Positions 15,788-29,557 are shown, counted from the stretch's first letter. The stretch is DNA of 54,769 bases from Microtetraspora malaysiensis (GCF_001528665.1 NZ_BBYJ01000043.1:1-54769); one strand, 5' to 3'. A program made the numbers and translations. Notes: generated from the letters alone by a model not told the origin.

Positions 15788-16960
15788 TCAGGCCGAGACG
15801 CCGGGGTGGTACTTGGGGAGACGGATGCTGACCTTGGTCCCGGCGCCGCGGCCCGTCTCGACCATGAGGCCGTACTCGTCGCCGTACACCTGCCGGAGGC
15901 GCTCGTCCACGTTGGCCAGGCCGACGCCGGTGGCCCGGTCCTCGCCGGACAGGATGCGGCGCAGCCGTTCCGGGTCCATGCCGATGCCGTCGTCCTCGAC
16001 GCTGATGCCGCACTCGGCGCCCGCGTCCTCGGCCAGGATCGAGATCCGGCCGACGCCCGGCTTGCTCTCCAGGCCGTGCCGTACGGCGTTCTCGACCAGC
16101 GGCTGCAGGCACAGGAACGGCACGGCGACGGCGAGCACCTCCGGGGCGATGCGCAGCGTCACCTGAAGCTGGTCGCCGAACCGGGCCCGTTCCAGGGTGA
16201 GGTAGCGCTCGATGGAGTGCAGCTCCTCGGCGAGCGTGGTGAAGTCGCCGTGCCGCCGGAACGAGTACCGGGTGAAGTCGGCGAACTCCAGCAGCAGCTC
16301 CCTGGCCCGTTCCGGGTCGGTGCGGACGAAGGAGGCGATCGTGGTCAGCGAGTTGTAGATGAAGTGCGGCGAGATCTGCGCGCGCAGCGCCCTGACCTCG
16401 GCCTCCATCAGCATGGTGCGGGAGCGGTCCAGCTCGGCCAGCTCAAGCTGCGAGTCCACCCACCGGGCCACCTCCTGCGCCGCCCGGACCAGCCCCGCCG
16501 ACGCGTGGTCGCCGTACGCGGCGAGGGTGCCGACGACGCGGTCCTCGGTGGTGAGCGGCACGACCACGGCGTGCCGGATCGGGCATTCCAGGTACACGCA
16601 GTCCAGCGCCAGGACCTGAGTCCGGCCGTCCTCCAGCGTCCCGGCGGCGTGGCGGAACGCGTCCTTGGCGTGGTGGTCGCCCGCGCCGTCGTAGACGAGC
16701 AGTTCCTCGCGGTCGGTGACGGCGATCGCCGGGGAGCCCAGGAGTTCGCGCAGGTGCCGGGACGCCTTGAGCGCGCCGGCCTGGGTGAGCCCCGCGCGCA
16801 GCGGCGGCGCGGCGAGCGAGGCCGTGTGCAGGGTCTCGAACGTGGCCCGCTCCGCCGGGCTGCTGCCCAGCTCGCTCCGGCCGCGCAGCACACGCCACAG
16901 GACGACGGACGGCACGCCGATCAGGACCGCGACCACGAGGGCCGCCACCAAAGGTTCCAC
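15788..16960 (-). CDS. LytS-type sensor histidine kinase
   Basis: 390 residues. One N-terminal membrane helix (about 3-24), a GAF-like region (about 75-165), then a HisK_2-type phospho-acceptor box ALRAQISPHFIYNSL with His199, and an HATPase domain with LQPLVENAVRHGL (N-box), VEDDGIGM and GVGLANVDERL. Unlike classical LytS there is only one membrane helix, so sensing may be cytosolic through the GAF domain, which carries two cysteines (Cys121, Cys126). GTG 16960 is ten bases downstream of the HIT gene stop. It presumably phosphorylates the LytTR regulator. Confidence 0.92.
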   Translation of the reverse strand: MEPLVAALVVAVLIGVPSVVLWRVLRGRSELGSSPAERATFETLHTASLAAPPLRAGLTQAGALKASRHLRELLGSPAIAVTDREELLVYDGAGDHHAKDAFRHAAGTLEDGRTQVLALDCVYLECPIRHAVVVPLTTEDRVVGTLAAYGDHASAGLVRAAQEVARWVDSQLELAELDRSRTMLMEAEVRALRAQISPHFIYNSLTTIASFVRTDPERARELLLEFADFTRYSFRRHGDFTTLAEELHSIERYLTLERARFGDQLQVTLRIAPEVLAVAVPFLCLQPLVENAVRHGLESKPGVGRISILAEDAGAECGISVEDDGIGMDPERLRRILSGEDRATGVGLANVDERLRQVYGDEYGLMVETGRGAGTKVSIRLPKYHPGVSA

Positions 16961-16970
16961 GCCGCGTCCT

Positions 16971-17396
16971 TTACGTTGTAGATTTCTGGATCGCGGCCCG
17001 GATCCGCGCGGCGTACTCCATGACCTCGCCCTCGTCGGCGTACTTCACCCGGGGCCAGAAGAAGCCGCGCAACCCGTCTTTGCGGTCGCGCGGCACGACG
17101 TGGGTGTGCAGGTGGGGGACGCTCTGGCTGACCCGGTTGTTCAGCGCGACGAAGGTGCCCGCGACGCCGAGGCCCTCCTCCACCGCCCTGGCCACCTCGC
17201 GTACCCGCTGGAAGTACGGCCCGACGTCGGCGTCATCCAGGTCGGTCAGGGTCTCGACATGGACGCGGGGCACGACGAGGACGTGCCCCTTGAACACCGG
17301 CCGGGCGTCGAGGAAACCCACGGCCACCTCGTCCGACAGCACCGTCGCGGCGGGGGTGCGGCCCGCCACGATGGCGCAGAACACGCATTCGTCCAC
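16971..17396 (-). CDS. HIT-family nucleotide hydrolase/transferase
   Basis: 141 residues, the usual HIT size. The histidine triad HLHTHVV has His95, His97 and His99, and the N-terminal CVFCAIVAGRTPA has the pair of cysteines often seen in zinc-binding HIT proteins. HIT enzymes hydrolyse AMP-linked or dinucleoside substrates through a nucleotidyl-His intermediate. GTG 17396 is chosen with GAAGGAG seven bases upstream. It sits ten bases upstream of the kinase, probably co-transcribed, but a functional link is not obvious. Confidence 0.93.
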   Translation of the reverse strand: MDECVFCAIVAGRTPAATVLSDEVAVGFLDARPVFKGHVLVVPRVHVETLTDLDDADVGPYFQRVREVARAVEEGLGVAGTFVALNNRVSQSVPHLHTHVVPRDRKDGLRGFFWPRVKYADEGEVMEYAARIRAAIQKSTT

Positions 17397-17463
17397 GCGC
17401 GCTCCTTCTCGTGATGCTCCCGACATCGTGCCATCATCGCGATGCCGGACCACTCACGAGCGT

Positions 17464-17841
17464 TCAGGCGCCTCCCCGGCCGCGCATCCGGCGCCTCCTC
17501 GCCCGGCGCAGGGCGAGCCCGGCGGCCGCGCCGAGGGCGACGACCGCCGCCGGCAGCATCAGGCCGCCGGCCTGGCGGGCCTTCACGCGGGCCCGGCTCC
17601 TCAGGTCGAACCGGGAAACCAGTTCGGCCACCGTACGGGCGAGCTCCGCGCGGTCGCGCTCGATGTCGCCGCGCACCGCCGCCAGCTCATCGGCGAGGGG
17701 CCGCCACGCGACGGCGACGCGCTGGATGGTCTCGTTCAGGGTGTCGCCGGAGTCGGCGACCGCGCCGCCCTCCACGAGGTGGCTGTGCACCCCCACCTCT
17801 CCCGCACCGTGGCGGTCTGTCCCGGCGCCGGTCTCGCTCAT
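17464..17841 (-). CDS. DUF3618 domain membrane-anchored protein
   Basis: 125 residues. The central motif DIERDRAELARTVAELVSRF plus DLRSRARVKAR is the DUF3618 signature. A single hydrophobic helix follows, LMLPAAVVALGAAAGLAL, with a very basic tail (RRARRRRMRGRGG). ATG 17841 overlaps the stop of the holin-like gene by four bases. These paired small membrane proteins are conserved in actinomycetes and are thought to act in the envelope; no function is established. Confidence 0.85.
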   Translation of the reverse strand: MSETGAGTDRHGAGEVGVHSHLVEGGAVADSGDTLNETIQRVAVAWRPLADELAAVRGDIERDRAELARTVAELVSRFDLRSRARVKARQAGGLMLPAAVVALGAAAGLALRRARRRRMRGRGGA

Positions 17842-18236
17842 CGGCGCACGCCTTCTCGCACCACGCCGATGTCGGTCTTGACGCTGCGCATCGCGCGATG
17901 GGGCGTCGGCGGTCCGGCGGAGGACACCACCTGCTTGCCCACCACCCCGACGAGCATGGCCAGGAAGAGGAGGCCGCCGCCGATGATCAGCGCGGACGCC
18001 CAGCCGGGCAGCACGAGCGCCAGCGCCATGATCGCCGCGGCGACCAGCGCCGCTCCACCGAGCAGCGCGGTCGCCCCGGCCGCGCCGAGGAGCCCGGCGC
18101 CGAACCCGGCGTGCCTGCCCTTCTCCATGAGCTCGATCTTGGCGAGCCGCAGTTCGCCCCGGACCAGCCGGGACACCTGCTCCGACATCTGCCGGACCAG
18201 TTCGCCGGTCGAGTGACCTTCCCTGGTGTGAACCAT
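17838..18236 (-). CDS. Phage-holin-superfamily III membrane protein (Actinobacterial Holin-X)
   Basis: 132 residues. The N-terminal amphipathic part STGELVRQMSEQVSRLVRGE followed by LRLAKIELMEKG is the hallmark of the actinobacterial holin-X/DUF1469 family. Two membrane helices follow (about 47-72 and 78-100). ATG 18236 has GGGAGG just upstream. Despite the name, the family is chromosomal and not tied to a prophage. It precedes DUF3618 with a translational overlap; the two probably form a membrane complex. Confidence 0.87.
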   Translation of the reverse strand: MVHTREGHSTGELVRQMSEQVSRLVRGELRLAKIELMEKGRHAGFGAGLLGAAGATALLGGAALVAAAIMALALVLPGWASALIIGGGLLFLAMLVGVVGKQVVSSAGPPTPHRAMRSVKTDIGVVREGVRR

Positions 18237-18424
18237 GGTCGCCTCCCATATCGGAGATGCGTATGCGCCTACCCGCCAACCTGGCCCCAAACCCGGGCGA
18301 AACAGATGAAAGTTTCAACCGGTACACGCCTGCTGTTCAGCGGCGTACCAGGCAAAAGGCCAGCCTGCGCGCGCGGCCCGCCCGGCGCGGGAGAGCGCGC
18401 GAACGGGCGCCGCGCGGACGGTGA

Positions 18425-18472
18425 TTGACATCGCGGAGGGTGGTTCCACAATCCTGAATGGGAGCGCTCCCA
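18425..18472 (+). promoter_or_regulatory. GH48 operon promoter with CebR-type operator
   Basis: TTGACA at 18425-18430 and CACAAT at 18447-18452 (16-base spacer) make a good sigma-70-like promoter. Six bases later comes TGGGAGCGCTCCCA (18459-18472), the exact 14-bp palindrome known as the CebR operator of cellulase and cellobiose genes in Streptomyces and Thermobifida. It covers the probable transcription start, so CebR would block initiation until cellobiose or a longer cello-oligosaccharide binds. The rest of the gap 18237-18575 shows no gene. The leader would be about 110 bases. Confidence 0.85.
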
Positions 18473-18575
18473 TGTCCGGTTCGATCCAGCCGTCCGTCCG
18501 CACCGCGAGGCCGCGTCCGCCACCTGGCGCTCCGTCTCGCCGGTGCCACCCCCCACCATTGGAGAACCCCAGAAG

Positions 18576-21035
18576 ATGCGCACACGACCCCCACGAGCGG
18601 GAGCGCTCCCACGATCACGGAGACAGATCGCCTGGGTAGCCGCCGCCGGCGTCTCCGCCGCCATGCTGGCCGGCCTGGCGCAGTCCCCCGCGTCCGCCGC
18701 GGTCTCCTGCGGCGTGACCTACGCGGTCAACGAATGGACGTCCTCGCCCGGCGAGGGCGGGTTCACCGCCAACCTCACCATCAACAACCTCGGCGATCCG
18801 ATCAACGGCTGGACGCTCAAGTTCACCTTCCCGGGGAGCCAGAAGGTGACGCTGCCGGGCTGGTCGGCCAACTGGAGCCAGAGCGGCGCCGCCGTCACCG
18901 CGACCAACCTGGACTGGAACGGCTCCCTGGGCACCGGCGGCTCGACCAGCGTCGGGTTCAACGGCACGTGGAGCGGCGCCAACCCCGCGCCCACCTCGTT
19001 CACGATCAACGGGGTGACCTGCGGTGGCGGCGGTCCGTCGCCCTCCCCGTCCGTGTCCCCGTCCGCGTCCCCGTCGGCGTCTCCCTCCGCCTCGCCGTCG
19101 CCGTCGGCCTCGCCCTCCCCGTCCGCGTCGCCGACCGTCAGCCCGCCGAGCAACGCGTACGTGCAGAACTTCCTCACGATGTACAACAAGCTGCACGACC
19201 CGGCCAACGGGTACTTCTCACCCCAGGGCGTGCCGTACCACTCGGTCGAGACGCTGATGGTGGAGGCCCCCGACCAGGGCCACGAGACCACGTCCGAGGC
19301 CTACAGCTACTACCTGTGGCTGGAGGCGATGTACGGCAAGGTCACCGGGGACTGGAGCAAGTTCAACAACGCGTGGGCCTCGCTGGAGAAGTACATCATC
19401 CCCGCCACCGCCGACCAGCCGACGAACTCCTTCTACAACGCGAGCAAGCCGGCGACGTACGCCGGTGAGTGGGACGACATCACGAAGTACCCGTCCCAGC
19501 TCGAGTCGGGCGTGAGCGTCGGCGTGGACCCGATCGCGGGCGAGCTGAAGTCCGCCTACGGCACCGGTGACGTGTACGGCATGCACTGGCTGCTCGACGT
19601 GGACAACACCTACGGCTTCGGCCGCTGCGGCGACGGCACCACCAAGCCCGCGTACATCAACACCTACCAGCGCGGGCCGGAGGAGTCGGTCTTCGAGACG
19701 ATCCCGCAGCCGTCCTGCGACACGTTCAAGTTCGGCGGCCCGAACGGGTACCTCGACCTGTTCACCAAGGACGCCTCGTACGCCAAGCAGTGGAAGTACA
19801 CCAACGCCCCCGACGCCGACGCGCGCGCGGTCCAGGTGGCCTACTGGGCGCTGCAGTGGGCCAAGGACCAGGGCAAGGAGTCGCAGATCTCCGGCACGGT
19901 CGCCAAGGCCGCCAAGATGGGCGACTACCTGCGCTACGCGATGTACGACAAGTACTTCAAGAAGCAGGGCTGCACCGCCACCTCCTGCGCCGCCGGCACC
20001 GGCAAGGACAGCGCGGCCTACCTGCTGAGCTGGTACTACGCCTGGGGCGGCGCGAACGACAGCTCGGCCGGCTGGGCCTGGCGGATCGGGTCGAGCCACA
20101 ACCACTCCGGCTACCAGAACCCGCTCGCCGCGTACGCGCTGTCGAACGTGAACGAGCTGAAGCCCAAGGGGACGACGGCGGTCACCGACTGGTCGGCGAG
20201 CCTCACCCGCCAGCTCCAGTTCTACAAGTGGCTGCAGTCGGCCGAGGGCGCGATCGCGGGCGGCGCGACCAACAGCTACCAGGGCCACTACGCGGCCCCG
20301 CCGGCGAACCTGCCGACCTTCTTCGGCATGTCGTACGACTGGCAGCCGGTCTACCACGACCCGCCGTCCAACCAGTGGTTCGGCTTCCAGGCCTGGTCGA
20401 TGGAGCGCGTGGCCGAGTACTACTACGCCACGGGTGACGCCAACGCCAAGGCCATCCTGGACAAGTGGGTCACCTGGGCGCTGGCCAACACCACCGTGAA
20501 CGCCGACGGCACCTACCAGATCCCCTCGACGCTGCGCTGGACCGGCCAGCCGGACGCCAACTTCAGCGGCCCCGGGATGCCCCCGGCCAACACCGGCCTG
20601 CACGTCACGGTCGTCGACCGCACCACCGACGTGGGCGTCGCCGGCTCCTACGCCAAGACCCTCATGTTCTACGCCGCCAAGTCGGGCCACACGGCCGCCA
20701 AGAACACCGCCAAGGCGCTGCTCGACGGCATCTGGCAGCACAACCAGGACGCCAAGGGCGTGTCGGTGCCGGAGACCAAGGCGGACTACAACCGCCTCGA
20801 CGACCCCGTCTACGTCCCGGCCGGCTGGACCGGCACGATGCCGAACGGCGACGCGATCAACTCGAACTCGACCTTCATCTCCATCCGGTCCTGGTACAAG
20901 AACGACCCGGACTGGCCGAAGGTCCAGGCGTACCTGAACGGCACGGCCCCCGCGCCGACCTTCAACTACCACCGGTTCTGGGCACAGGTCGACGTGGCCA
21001 CCGCCCTCGGCCAGTACGGCCTGCTCTTCCCCTGA
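18576..21035 (+). CDS. GH48 reducing-end cellobiohydrolase with N-terminal CBM2 (secreted)
   Basis: 819 residues. Signal peptide about 1-42 (twin-Arg-rich start, hydrophobic [16 protein letters not shown], cleavage near ASA-A). CBM2 about 44-149 with surface aromatics including Trp79, Trp96 and Trp100. Pro/Ser linker about 154-190. GH48 catalytic domain from about 195. The signature [14 protein letters not shown] places the proton-donor Glu at 241 by analogy with Glu55 of CelF. The N-terminal CBM2 layout matches Thermobifida Cel48A. It releases cellobiose processively from reducing ends of cellulose. ATG 18576 is used with GGAGAA nine bases upstream. First gene of the GH48-GH9-GH10 cluster. 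Confidence 0.96.
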   Translation: MRTRPPRAGALPRSRRQIAWVAAAGVSAAMLAGLAQSPASAAVSCGVTYAVNEWTSSPGEGGFTANLTINNLGDPINGWTLKFTFPGSQKVTLPGWSANWSQSGAAVTATNLDWNGSLGTGGSTSVGFNGTWSGANPAPTSFTINGVTCGGGGPSPSPSVSPSASPSASPSASPSPSASPSPSASPTVSPPSNAYVQNFLTMYNKLHDPANGYFSPQGVPYHSVETLMVEAPDQGHETTSEAYSYYLWLEAMYGKVTGDWSKFNNAWASLEKYIIPATADQPTNSFYNASKPATYAGEWDDITKYPSQLESGVSVGVDPIAGELKSAYGTGDVYGMHWLLDVDNTYGFGRCGDGTTKPAYINTYQRGPEESVFETIPQPSCDTFKFGGPNGYLDLFTKDASYAKQWKYTNAPDADARAVQVAYWALQWAKDQGKESQISGTVAKAAKMGDYLRYAMYDKYFKKQGCTATSCAAGTGKDSAAYLLSWYYAWGGANDSSAGWAWRIGSSHNHSGYQNPLAAYALSNVNELKPKGTTAVTDWSASLTRQLQFYKWLQSAEGAIAGGATNSYQGHYAAPPANLPTFFGMSYDWQPVYHDPPSNQWFGFQAWSMERVAEYYYATGDANAKAILDKWVTWALANTTVNADGTYQIPSTLRWTGQPDANFSGPGMPPANTGLHVTVVDRTTDVGVAGSYAKTLMFYAAKSGHTAAKNTAKALLDGIWQHNQDAKGVSVPETKADYNRLDDPVYVPAGWTGTMPNGDAINSNSTFISIRSWYKNDPDWPKVQAYLNGTAPAPTFNYHRFWAQVDVATALGQYGLLFP
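18598..18611. promoter_or_regulatory. Second CebR-type operator inside the GH48 signal-peptide codons
   Basis: CGGGAGCGCTCCCA matches the 14-bp CebR palindrome at 13 of 14 bases, differing only at the first. It starts 139 bp downstream of the first site and encodes residues around 9-12 of the signal peptide. Two sites about 13 helical turns apart would suit looping or roadblock repression. Codon choice alone could also give the sequence, but the match is too good to ignore. Confidence 0.65.
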
Positions 21036-21065
21036 GACCGCAGGCCGGCGGCGCGGACCCGGTGA

Positions 21066-25154
<4,089 letters not shown>

Positions 25155-25252
25155 CCCGCGGACATCCGGGACGACCTTCCGCGCGGCCGTTTCCGAAACT
25201 TTCGCCGAAATGACGAAACTCTCGGATCCGCCGCCGGGGGGCGTCCCTCTCC

Positions 25253-25287
25253 GAGCCCCCGGAACCGTTCCGGGGGCTCTTTCGTTT
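25253..25287 (+). terminator. Rho-independent terminator of the cellulase/xylanase operon
   Basis: GAGCCCCCGGAA (25253-25264) pairs with TTCCGGGGGCTC (25268-25279) around a 3-base loop, followed by TTTCGTTT. Stem length, GC content and T-rich tail make this the clearest intrinsic terminator in the window. It lies about 100 bases after the GH10 stop. Confidence 0.9.
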
Positions 25288-25391
25288 CCCGTCGGTCACG
25301 GGCGGACAGATGGCCCGGAGGCTCCCGGCGGACGGGCTCCTCCACCCGGCGCCCGCTGTTAGCGTTGCCCTGTTCGGAAAGGAGTTACCGC

Positions 25392-28300
25392 GTGCTGGTG
25401 ATCCACGGCGCCTGGTGCGGCGGCGATCTGGCGATCTGGGCGGAGGACACGCGCGGCGGCCCGGCCACCGCGTCACGGGCCAAGATCCGCCCGCATCCGT
25501 TCGCGGCGCCGGCGGCGGCCGTCGCCGCCGACCTGTCGCTGTGGGGGGAGGTCCCCGGCGCCGCGGCGGCCAAGGCGGCCGCGGCCGACCTGGTCCTGCT
25601 GCTGCCCGGTTCGGCGCGCGGCCCGCTGCCGTCCCCGGAGTCCGGCCTCACGACCGCCGCGCGCCGCCCGTCCATGGCGCTGTGGCGGGTGCCCGCGCTG
25701 CGGATCCCCGCGAGTGAGGCACTCGCCCTGCTTGAGCGGGTGGACGCGCCGGCCCACCTCCCGGCCGCGGCGTACGAGCCGGACGAGGCCGACGAGGCCG
25801 ACGAGGCGCCGGCCCTCGGCGGGGCGGGTGGACCGGGCGACCACCTCGGCACGTCCTCCGAACCGGTGGGATCGACGTCGCGGGTCCCGGTCCCCGGCGC
25901 CTCGCTGCGCTACCTCGCCGCGGTCGCCGGATACGCCGCCGATCTCGTCGCGCACGGCCGGGTGCTCCCCCAGCTCGTCGGCGAGGACGGCGGTTACGCG
26001 GCGCGCTGGCGTCCCGTGCTGACCGGCCCGTACGCCGCCCGGTTCCGCGAGCTGGCCGCCGCGATGCCGCCCGTCTGCCGGGCCGTGGACGAGGAGCGCC
26101 CCTCGGCCCACGTGCTGATCGAAGTGCTGGCCTGCCTCACCGACGCGGTCGTGCGGCGGTCGCTGCCCGACCGGCTGCTGCGCGGCCACCGCCCGGGCCC
26201 GCGCAGCCCGCTGGCCGACCGCTGGACGGTGGCGCTCAGCGGGGAGGCGGCGGCGCTGCCCGGCGTGAAACCCGCCGAGGCGGAGAAGCTGGCCGCGCCG
26301 CTGCTGGAGTGGTTCGCCGCCGCGCACCGCCTCGACGGGCCGGTCCGGGTCTGCTTCCGGCTGACCGAGCCCGAGCCGGACCTCGACCCGGACCTCGACC
26401 CGGACCTCGACCCGGACCTCGACCCGGACCTCGACCCGGCCGCGTTCGTGCCCGCGGATGTGGTCGCCGCGTACGGCGGGCAGCCCGCGGCCGCCCCGGA
26501 CGCCCCGGACGCCCCGGACGGCGACGTGTGGCGGCTGGAGTTCGCCCTCCAGTCCGCCGAGGACCCCAGCCTCTACCTGACCGCCCGCGACATCTGGGCG
26601 GGGACGGGCGCGCCGGGGTTCCCCGGCCGCCCGGACGAGACGCTGCTCGCCGGGCTCGGCCGGGCCGTACGCCTGTATCCGAAGGTGGACGAGGCGCTGC
26701 GCGGCCCGCGCCCGGACGGCCTGGCCCTCGACACGGCCGGGGCGTACGCGTTCCTCCGGCACGCCGCGCCGCTGCTGCAGGCCGCCGGGTTCGGGGTGCA
26801 GCTCCCCGCCTGGGCGGGCCGCACCCGGCTCGGGCTGAAGCTCACCGCGCGGACGCGGCAGTCCGGTCCCGGAGCCGTCGCCGGACAGGGGTTCGGCATG
26901 GAGCAGCTCGTGGACTTCCGCGCCGAGCTCGCCATCGGCGACGACACGATCGACGAGGAGGAGCTGGCCGAGCTGGCCCGGCTCAAGGTCCCCCTGGTAC
27001 GCGTGCGGGGGCGCTGGGTCGAGCTGGACGACCGGCAGCTGCGGGCCGCGCTGCGCGCGGTCGAGCGCCGCCGGAACGGCGCGGCGACCGTCCACGAGGT
27101 GCTCCGGGAGGTGGCCCAGGGCGGCGAGGACGAGCTGCCGCTGGTGGCGGTGGACGCGGACGGCCCGCTCGGCGACCTGCTGTCCGGCGAGGCCGACCGC
27201 CGGCTGCGCCCGGTGGCGACCCCGGAGGCCTTCCAGGGCGCGCTGCGGCCGTACCAGGAGCGCGGGCTGGCCTGGCTGTCGTTCATGTCCGCGATCGGCC
27301 TCGGCGGCGTCCTCGCCGACGACATGGGCCTGGGCAAGACCGCACAGACGCTGTCGCTGCTGCTGAGCGAGCGGGAGTCGGGCGCGCGGCCGGCTCCGAC
27401 GCTGCTGGTCTGCCCGATGTCGCTGCTCGGCAACTGGCAGAAGGAGGCGGCGCGGTTCGCGCCGTCACTGGACGTCTACCTGCACCACGGCACGGGCCGG
27501 GAGCGCGGCGACGAGCTGGCCGAGCGGGTGGGCCGGGCGGACGTCGTGCTCACCACGTACGGCACCGCCCTGCGGGACCAGGAGGCCCTGGCCGGGTTCG
27601 ACTGGGGCCGGGTCGTCTGCGACGAGGCGCAGGCGATCAAGAACAGCGCGGCCCGGCAGGCGCGGGCGGTGCGCGCCCTGCCCGCGCGGACCCGGCTGGC
27701 GCTGACCGGCACGCCGGTGGAGAACCACCTGGCCGAGCTCTGGTCGATCATGGAGTTCTGCAATCCCGGCCTGCTCGGGCCGGCCAAGGAGTTCCGCACC
27801 CGCTACCAGGAGCCCATCGAGCGCACGGGCGACGAGGCGGCGACCGCCGCGCTGCGCCGGGCCACCGGGCCGTTCGTGCTGCGCCGCCTCAAGACCGACA
27901 AGACCATCATCTCCGACCTGCCGGAGAAGATGGAGATGAAGGTCTGGTGCACCCTCACGCCCGAGCAGGCCACGCTGTACCAGGCGGTCGTCGAGGACAT
28001 GATGGCCCGCATCGCGGACAGCGAGGGCATCGAGCGGCGCGGCAACGTGCTGGCCGCGATGACCAAGCTCAAGCAGGTCTGCAACCATCCGGCGCACCTG
28101 CTGAAGGACGGCTCGCGGCTGCCCGGCCGGTCGGGGAAGCTGGCCCGGCTGGAGGAGCTGGCCGAGGAGGTCGTCGCCGAGGGCGACAAGGCCCTGGTCT
28201 TCACGCAGTACTCCGAGTTCGGCGCGCTGCTCCAGCCCTACCTGGCCGCCCACCTCGACCGGCCGGTCCTGTGGCTGCACGGCGGCCTGCCGAAGAGCCG

Positions 28301-28667
28301 CAGGGACGCGCTGGTGGAGCGGTTCCAGAACGACGACGAGCCGATGCTGTTCCTGCTGTCGCTCAAGGCGGCCGGCACCGGCCTGAACCTCACCGCCGCC
28401 AACCACGTGATCCACGTGGACCGGTGGTGGAACCCGGCCGTGGAGAACCAGGCCACCGACCGCGCCTTCCGCATCGGGCAGACACGGAACGTGCAGGTCA
28501 GGAAGTTCATCTGCGTGGGCACCCTGGAGGAGCGGATCGACGAGATGATCGAGCGCAAGACGGCGCTCGCCGAGCGGGTCGTGGGCGCCGGCGAGGACTG
28601 GATCGCCGAGCTGTCCACGGACCGGCTGCGTGAGCTGTTCCAGCTCGGATCGGAGGCCGTGCAGTGA
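25392..28667 (+). CDS. SNF2-family DEAD/DEAH-box helicase
   Basis: 1091 residues. The N-terminal about 580 residues are actinobacterial SNF2-associated sequence with low-complexity acidic insertions. The SNF2 ATPase follows: Walker A in LADDMGLGKTAQT (about 641-650), DEAQ at about 744, GTPVENHLAELW, and the helicase C lobe from about 900 with LHGGLPKSRRD, LLSLKAAGTGLNLTAA and DRAFRIGQT. Such enzymes translocate on DNA and are thought to act in repair or chromosome remodelling. GTG 25392 follows AAAGGAG by seven bases. It overlaps the SWIM gene by four bases, a pairing common in actinomycetes. Confidence 0.95.
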   Translation: MLVIHGAWCGGDLAIWAEDTRGGPATASRAKIRPHPFAAPAAAVAADLSLWGEVPGAAAAKAAAADLVLLLPGSARGPLPSPESGLTTAARRPSMALWRVPALRIPASEALALLERVDAPAHLPAAAYEPDEADEADEAPALGGAGGPGDHLGTSSEPVGSTSRVPVPGASLRYLAAVAGYAADLVAHGRVLPQLVGEDGGYAARWRPVLTGPYAARFRELAAAMPPVCRAVDEERPSAHVLIEVLACLTDAVVRRSLPDRLLRGHRPGPRSPLADRWTVALSGEAAALPGVKPAEAEKLAAPLLEWFAAAHRLDGPVRVCFRLTEPEPDLDPDLDPDLDPDLDPDLDPAAFVPADVVAAYGGQPAAAPDAPDAPDGDVWRLEFALQSAEDPSLYLTARDIWAGTGAPGFPGRPDETLLAGLGRAVRLYPKVDEALRGPRPDGLALDTAGAYAFLRHAAPLLQAAGFGVQLPAWAGRTRLGLKLTARTRQSGPGAVAGQGFGMEQLVDFRAELAIGDDTIDEEELAELARLKVPLVRVRGRWVELDDRQLRAALRAVERRRNGAATVHEVLREVAQGGEDELPLVAVDADGPLGDLLSGEADRRLRPVATPEAFQGALRPYQERGLAWLSFMSAIGLGGVLADDMGLGKTAQTLSLLLSERESGARPAPTLLVCPMSLLGNWQKEAARFAPSLDVYLHHGTGRERGDELAERVGRADVVLTTYGTALRDQEALAGFDWGRVVCDEAQAIKNSAARQARAVRALPARTRLALTGTPVENHLAELWSIMEFCNPGLLGPAKEFRTRYQEPIERTGDEAATAALRRATGPFVLRRLKTDKTIISDLPEKMEMKVWCTLTPEQATLYQAVVEDMMARIADSEGIERRGNVLAAMTKLKQVCNHPAHLLKDGSRLPGRSGKLARLEELAEEVVAEGDKALVFTQYSEFGALLQPYLAAHLDRPVLWLHGGLPKSRRDALVERFQNDDEPMLFLLSLKAAGTGLNLTAANHVIHVDRWWNPAVENQATDRAFRIGQTRNVQVRKFICVGTLEERIDEMIERKTALAERVVGAGEDWIAELSTDRLRELFQLGSEAVQ
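26379..26438 (+). repeat. In-frame 12-bp tandem repeat encoding (Asp-Leu-Asp-Pro)5
   Basis: Five identical copies of GACCTCGACCCG encode residues 330-349 of the SNF2 protein. Two smaller in-frame arrays are nearby: GACGAGGCC units around 25782-25806 and GACGCCCCG units around 26497-26520. Perfect copy identity suggests recent slippage or unequal recombination; the repeat lies outside the ATPase core, so length change would be tolerated. Confidence 0.9.
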
Positions 28668-29557
28668 TCCGGAAGAAGTCCGGGGGCAGCGGGTCGCACG
28701 GCGACTGGTTCGAGCCCTCCCGCCCGATCAAGGTCGAGGGCGGCCTGCGGGTGCGCAGCAAGCGCGGCTCGATCGGCGAGCAGTGGTGGTCGCGCCGGTT
28801 CATCGACATCCTGGAGACCCTCTGCGACCGCGGCCGGCTCTCCCGCGGCCGCTCGTACGCGCGGTCCGGTCAGGTGCTCGACCTGGAGATCGCGCCGGGC
28901 CGGGTGCGGTCCCGGGTCCAGGGGTCGCGGCCCACGCCGTACCGGGTCGTCGTCGAGGTCGAGGCGTACGGCGCGGACCGGTGGCGGGACGTGGTCGAGG
29001 CGCTGGCCGGGCAGGCGCTGCACCGTGCCGCGCTGCTCGCCGGGGAGATGCCGCCCGAGATCGAGAAGGTCTTCCGTTCGGTCGGCCTGCCGCTGTTCCC
29101 GGACGAGGACGGGCTGGAGATGTCCTGCTCGTGCCCGGACTGGGGGTTCCCCTGCAAGCACCTGTCGGCGGTGCTGTACGTCCTGGCGGAGTCGTTCGAC
29201 GACGACCCGTTCCTGGTGCTGGCCTGGCGGGGCATGGCCAGGGACCGTCTGCTGGACGCGTTGCGCGACACGGCTCTGGCGGGGACGGGCGGCGGCGAGG
29301 AGCCGTCCCGGCCGGGCCTTTTCGACGTGCCCGACGTGCCGTTCGCCGAGCGGATGGCGGACTTCTACGAGACGCCGGTCTCGCCGGCCCGGCTGCGCGA
29401 CCGCGGCGACCTGCCCGCCTCTCCGTCGGACCTGCTGCTGCGCGCCCTCGACCCGCCGCCGGTCAAGGCGCGGCACATCCCGCTGCTCGACCTGCTGCGG
29501 CCCGCGTACCGCGTGCTCGCGGAGGGCGGCCCGGAGGGCGCGGCGGACCGGGACTGA
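28664..29557 (+). CDS. SWIM zinc finger protein
   Basis: 297 residues. The SWIM motif CxCx(n)CxH is present: Cys155, Cys157, Cys164 and His166 in MSCSCPDWGFPCKHLSA. The N-terminal half (WWSRRFIDILETLCDRGRLS, RGRSYARSGQV) is shared by actinobacterial SWIM proteins. SWIM domains bind DNA or protein. GTG 28664 overlaps the SNF2 stop by four bases, giving coupled translation and implying a joint function with the helicase. The C-terminal third is unannotated sequence. Confidence 0.92.
   Translation: MIRKKSGGSGSHGDWFEPSRPIKVEGGLRVRSKRGSIGEQWWSRRFIDILETLCDRGRLSRGRSYARSGQVLDLEIAPGRVRSRVQGSRPTPYRVVVEVEAYGADRWRDVVEALAGQALHRAALLAGEMPPEIEKVFRSVGLPLFPDEDGLEMSCSCPDWGFPCKHLSAVLYVLAESFDDDPFLVLAWRGMARDRLLDALRDTALAGTGGGEEPSRPGLFDVPDVPFAERMADFYETPVSPARLRDRGDLPASPSDLLLRALDPPPVKARHIPLLDLLRPAYRVLAEGGPEGAADRD

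Noticed and set aside
17838-18236. Possible prophage hint from a holin-family protein
   Set aside because: The Actinobacterial Holin-X family is a chromosomal membrane protein usually found with DUF3618. There are no other phage genes nearby.
18619-20972. Long minus-strand open frames over the GH48 gene
   Set aside because: Antisense shadow of a well-supported secreted cellulase; composition is low-complexity Val/Gly/Arg.
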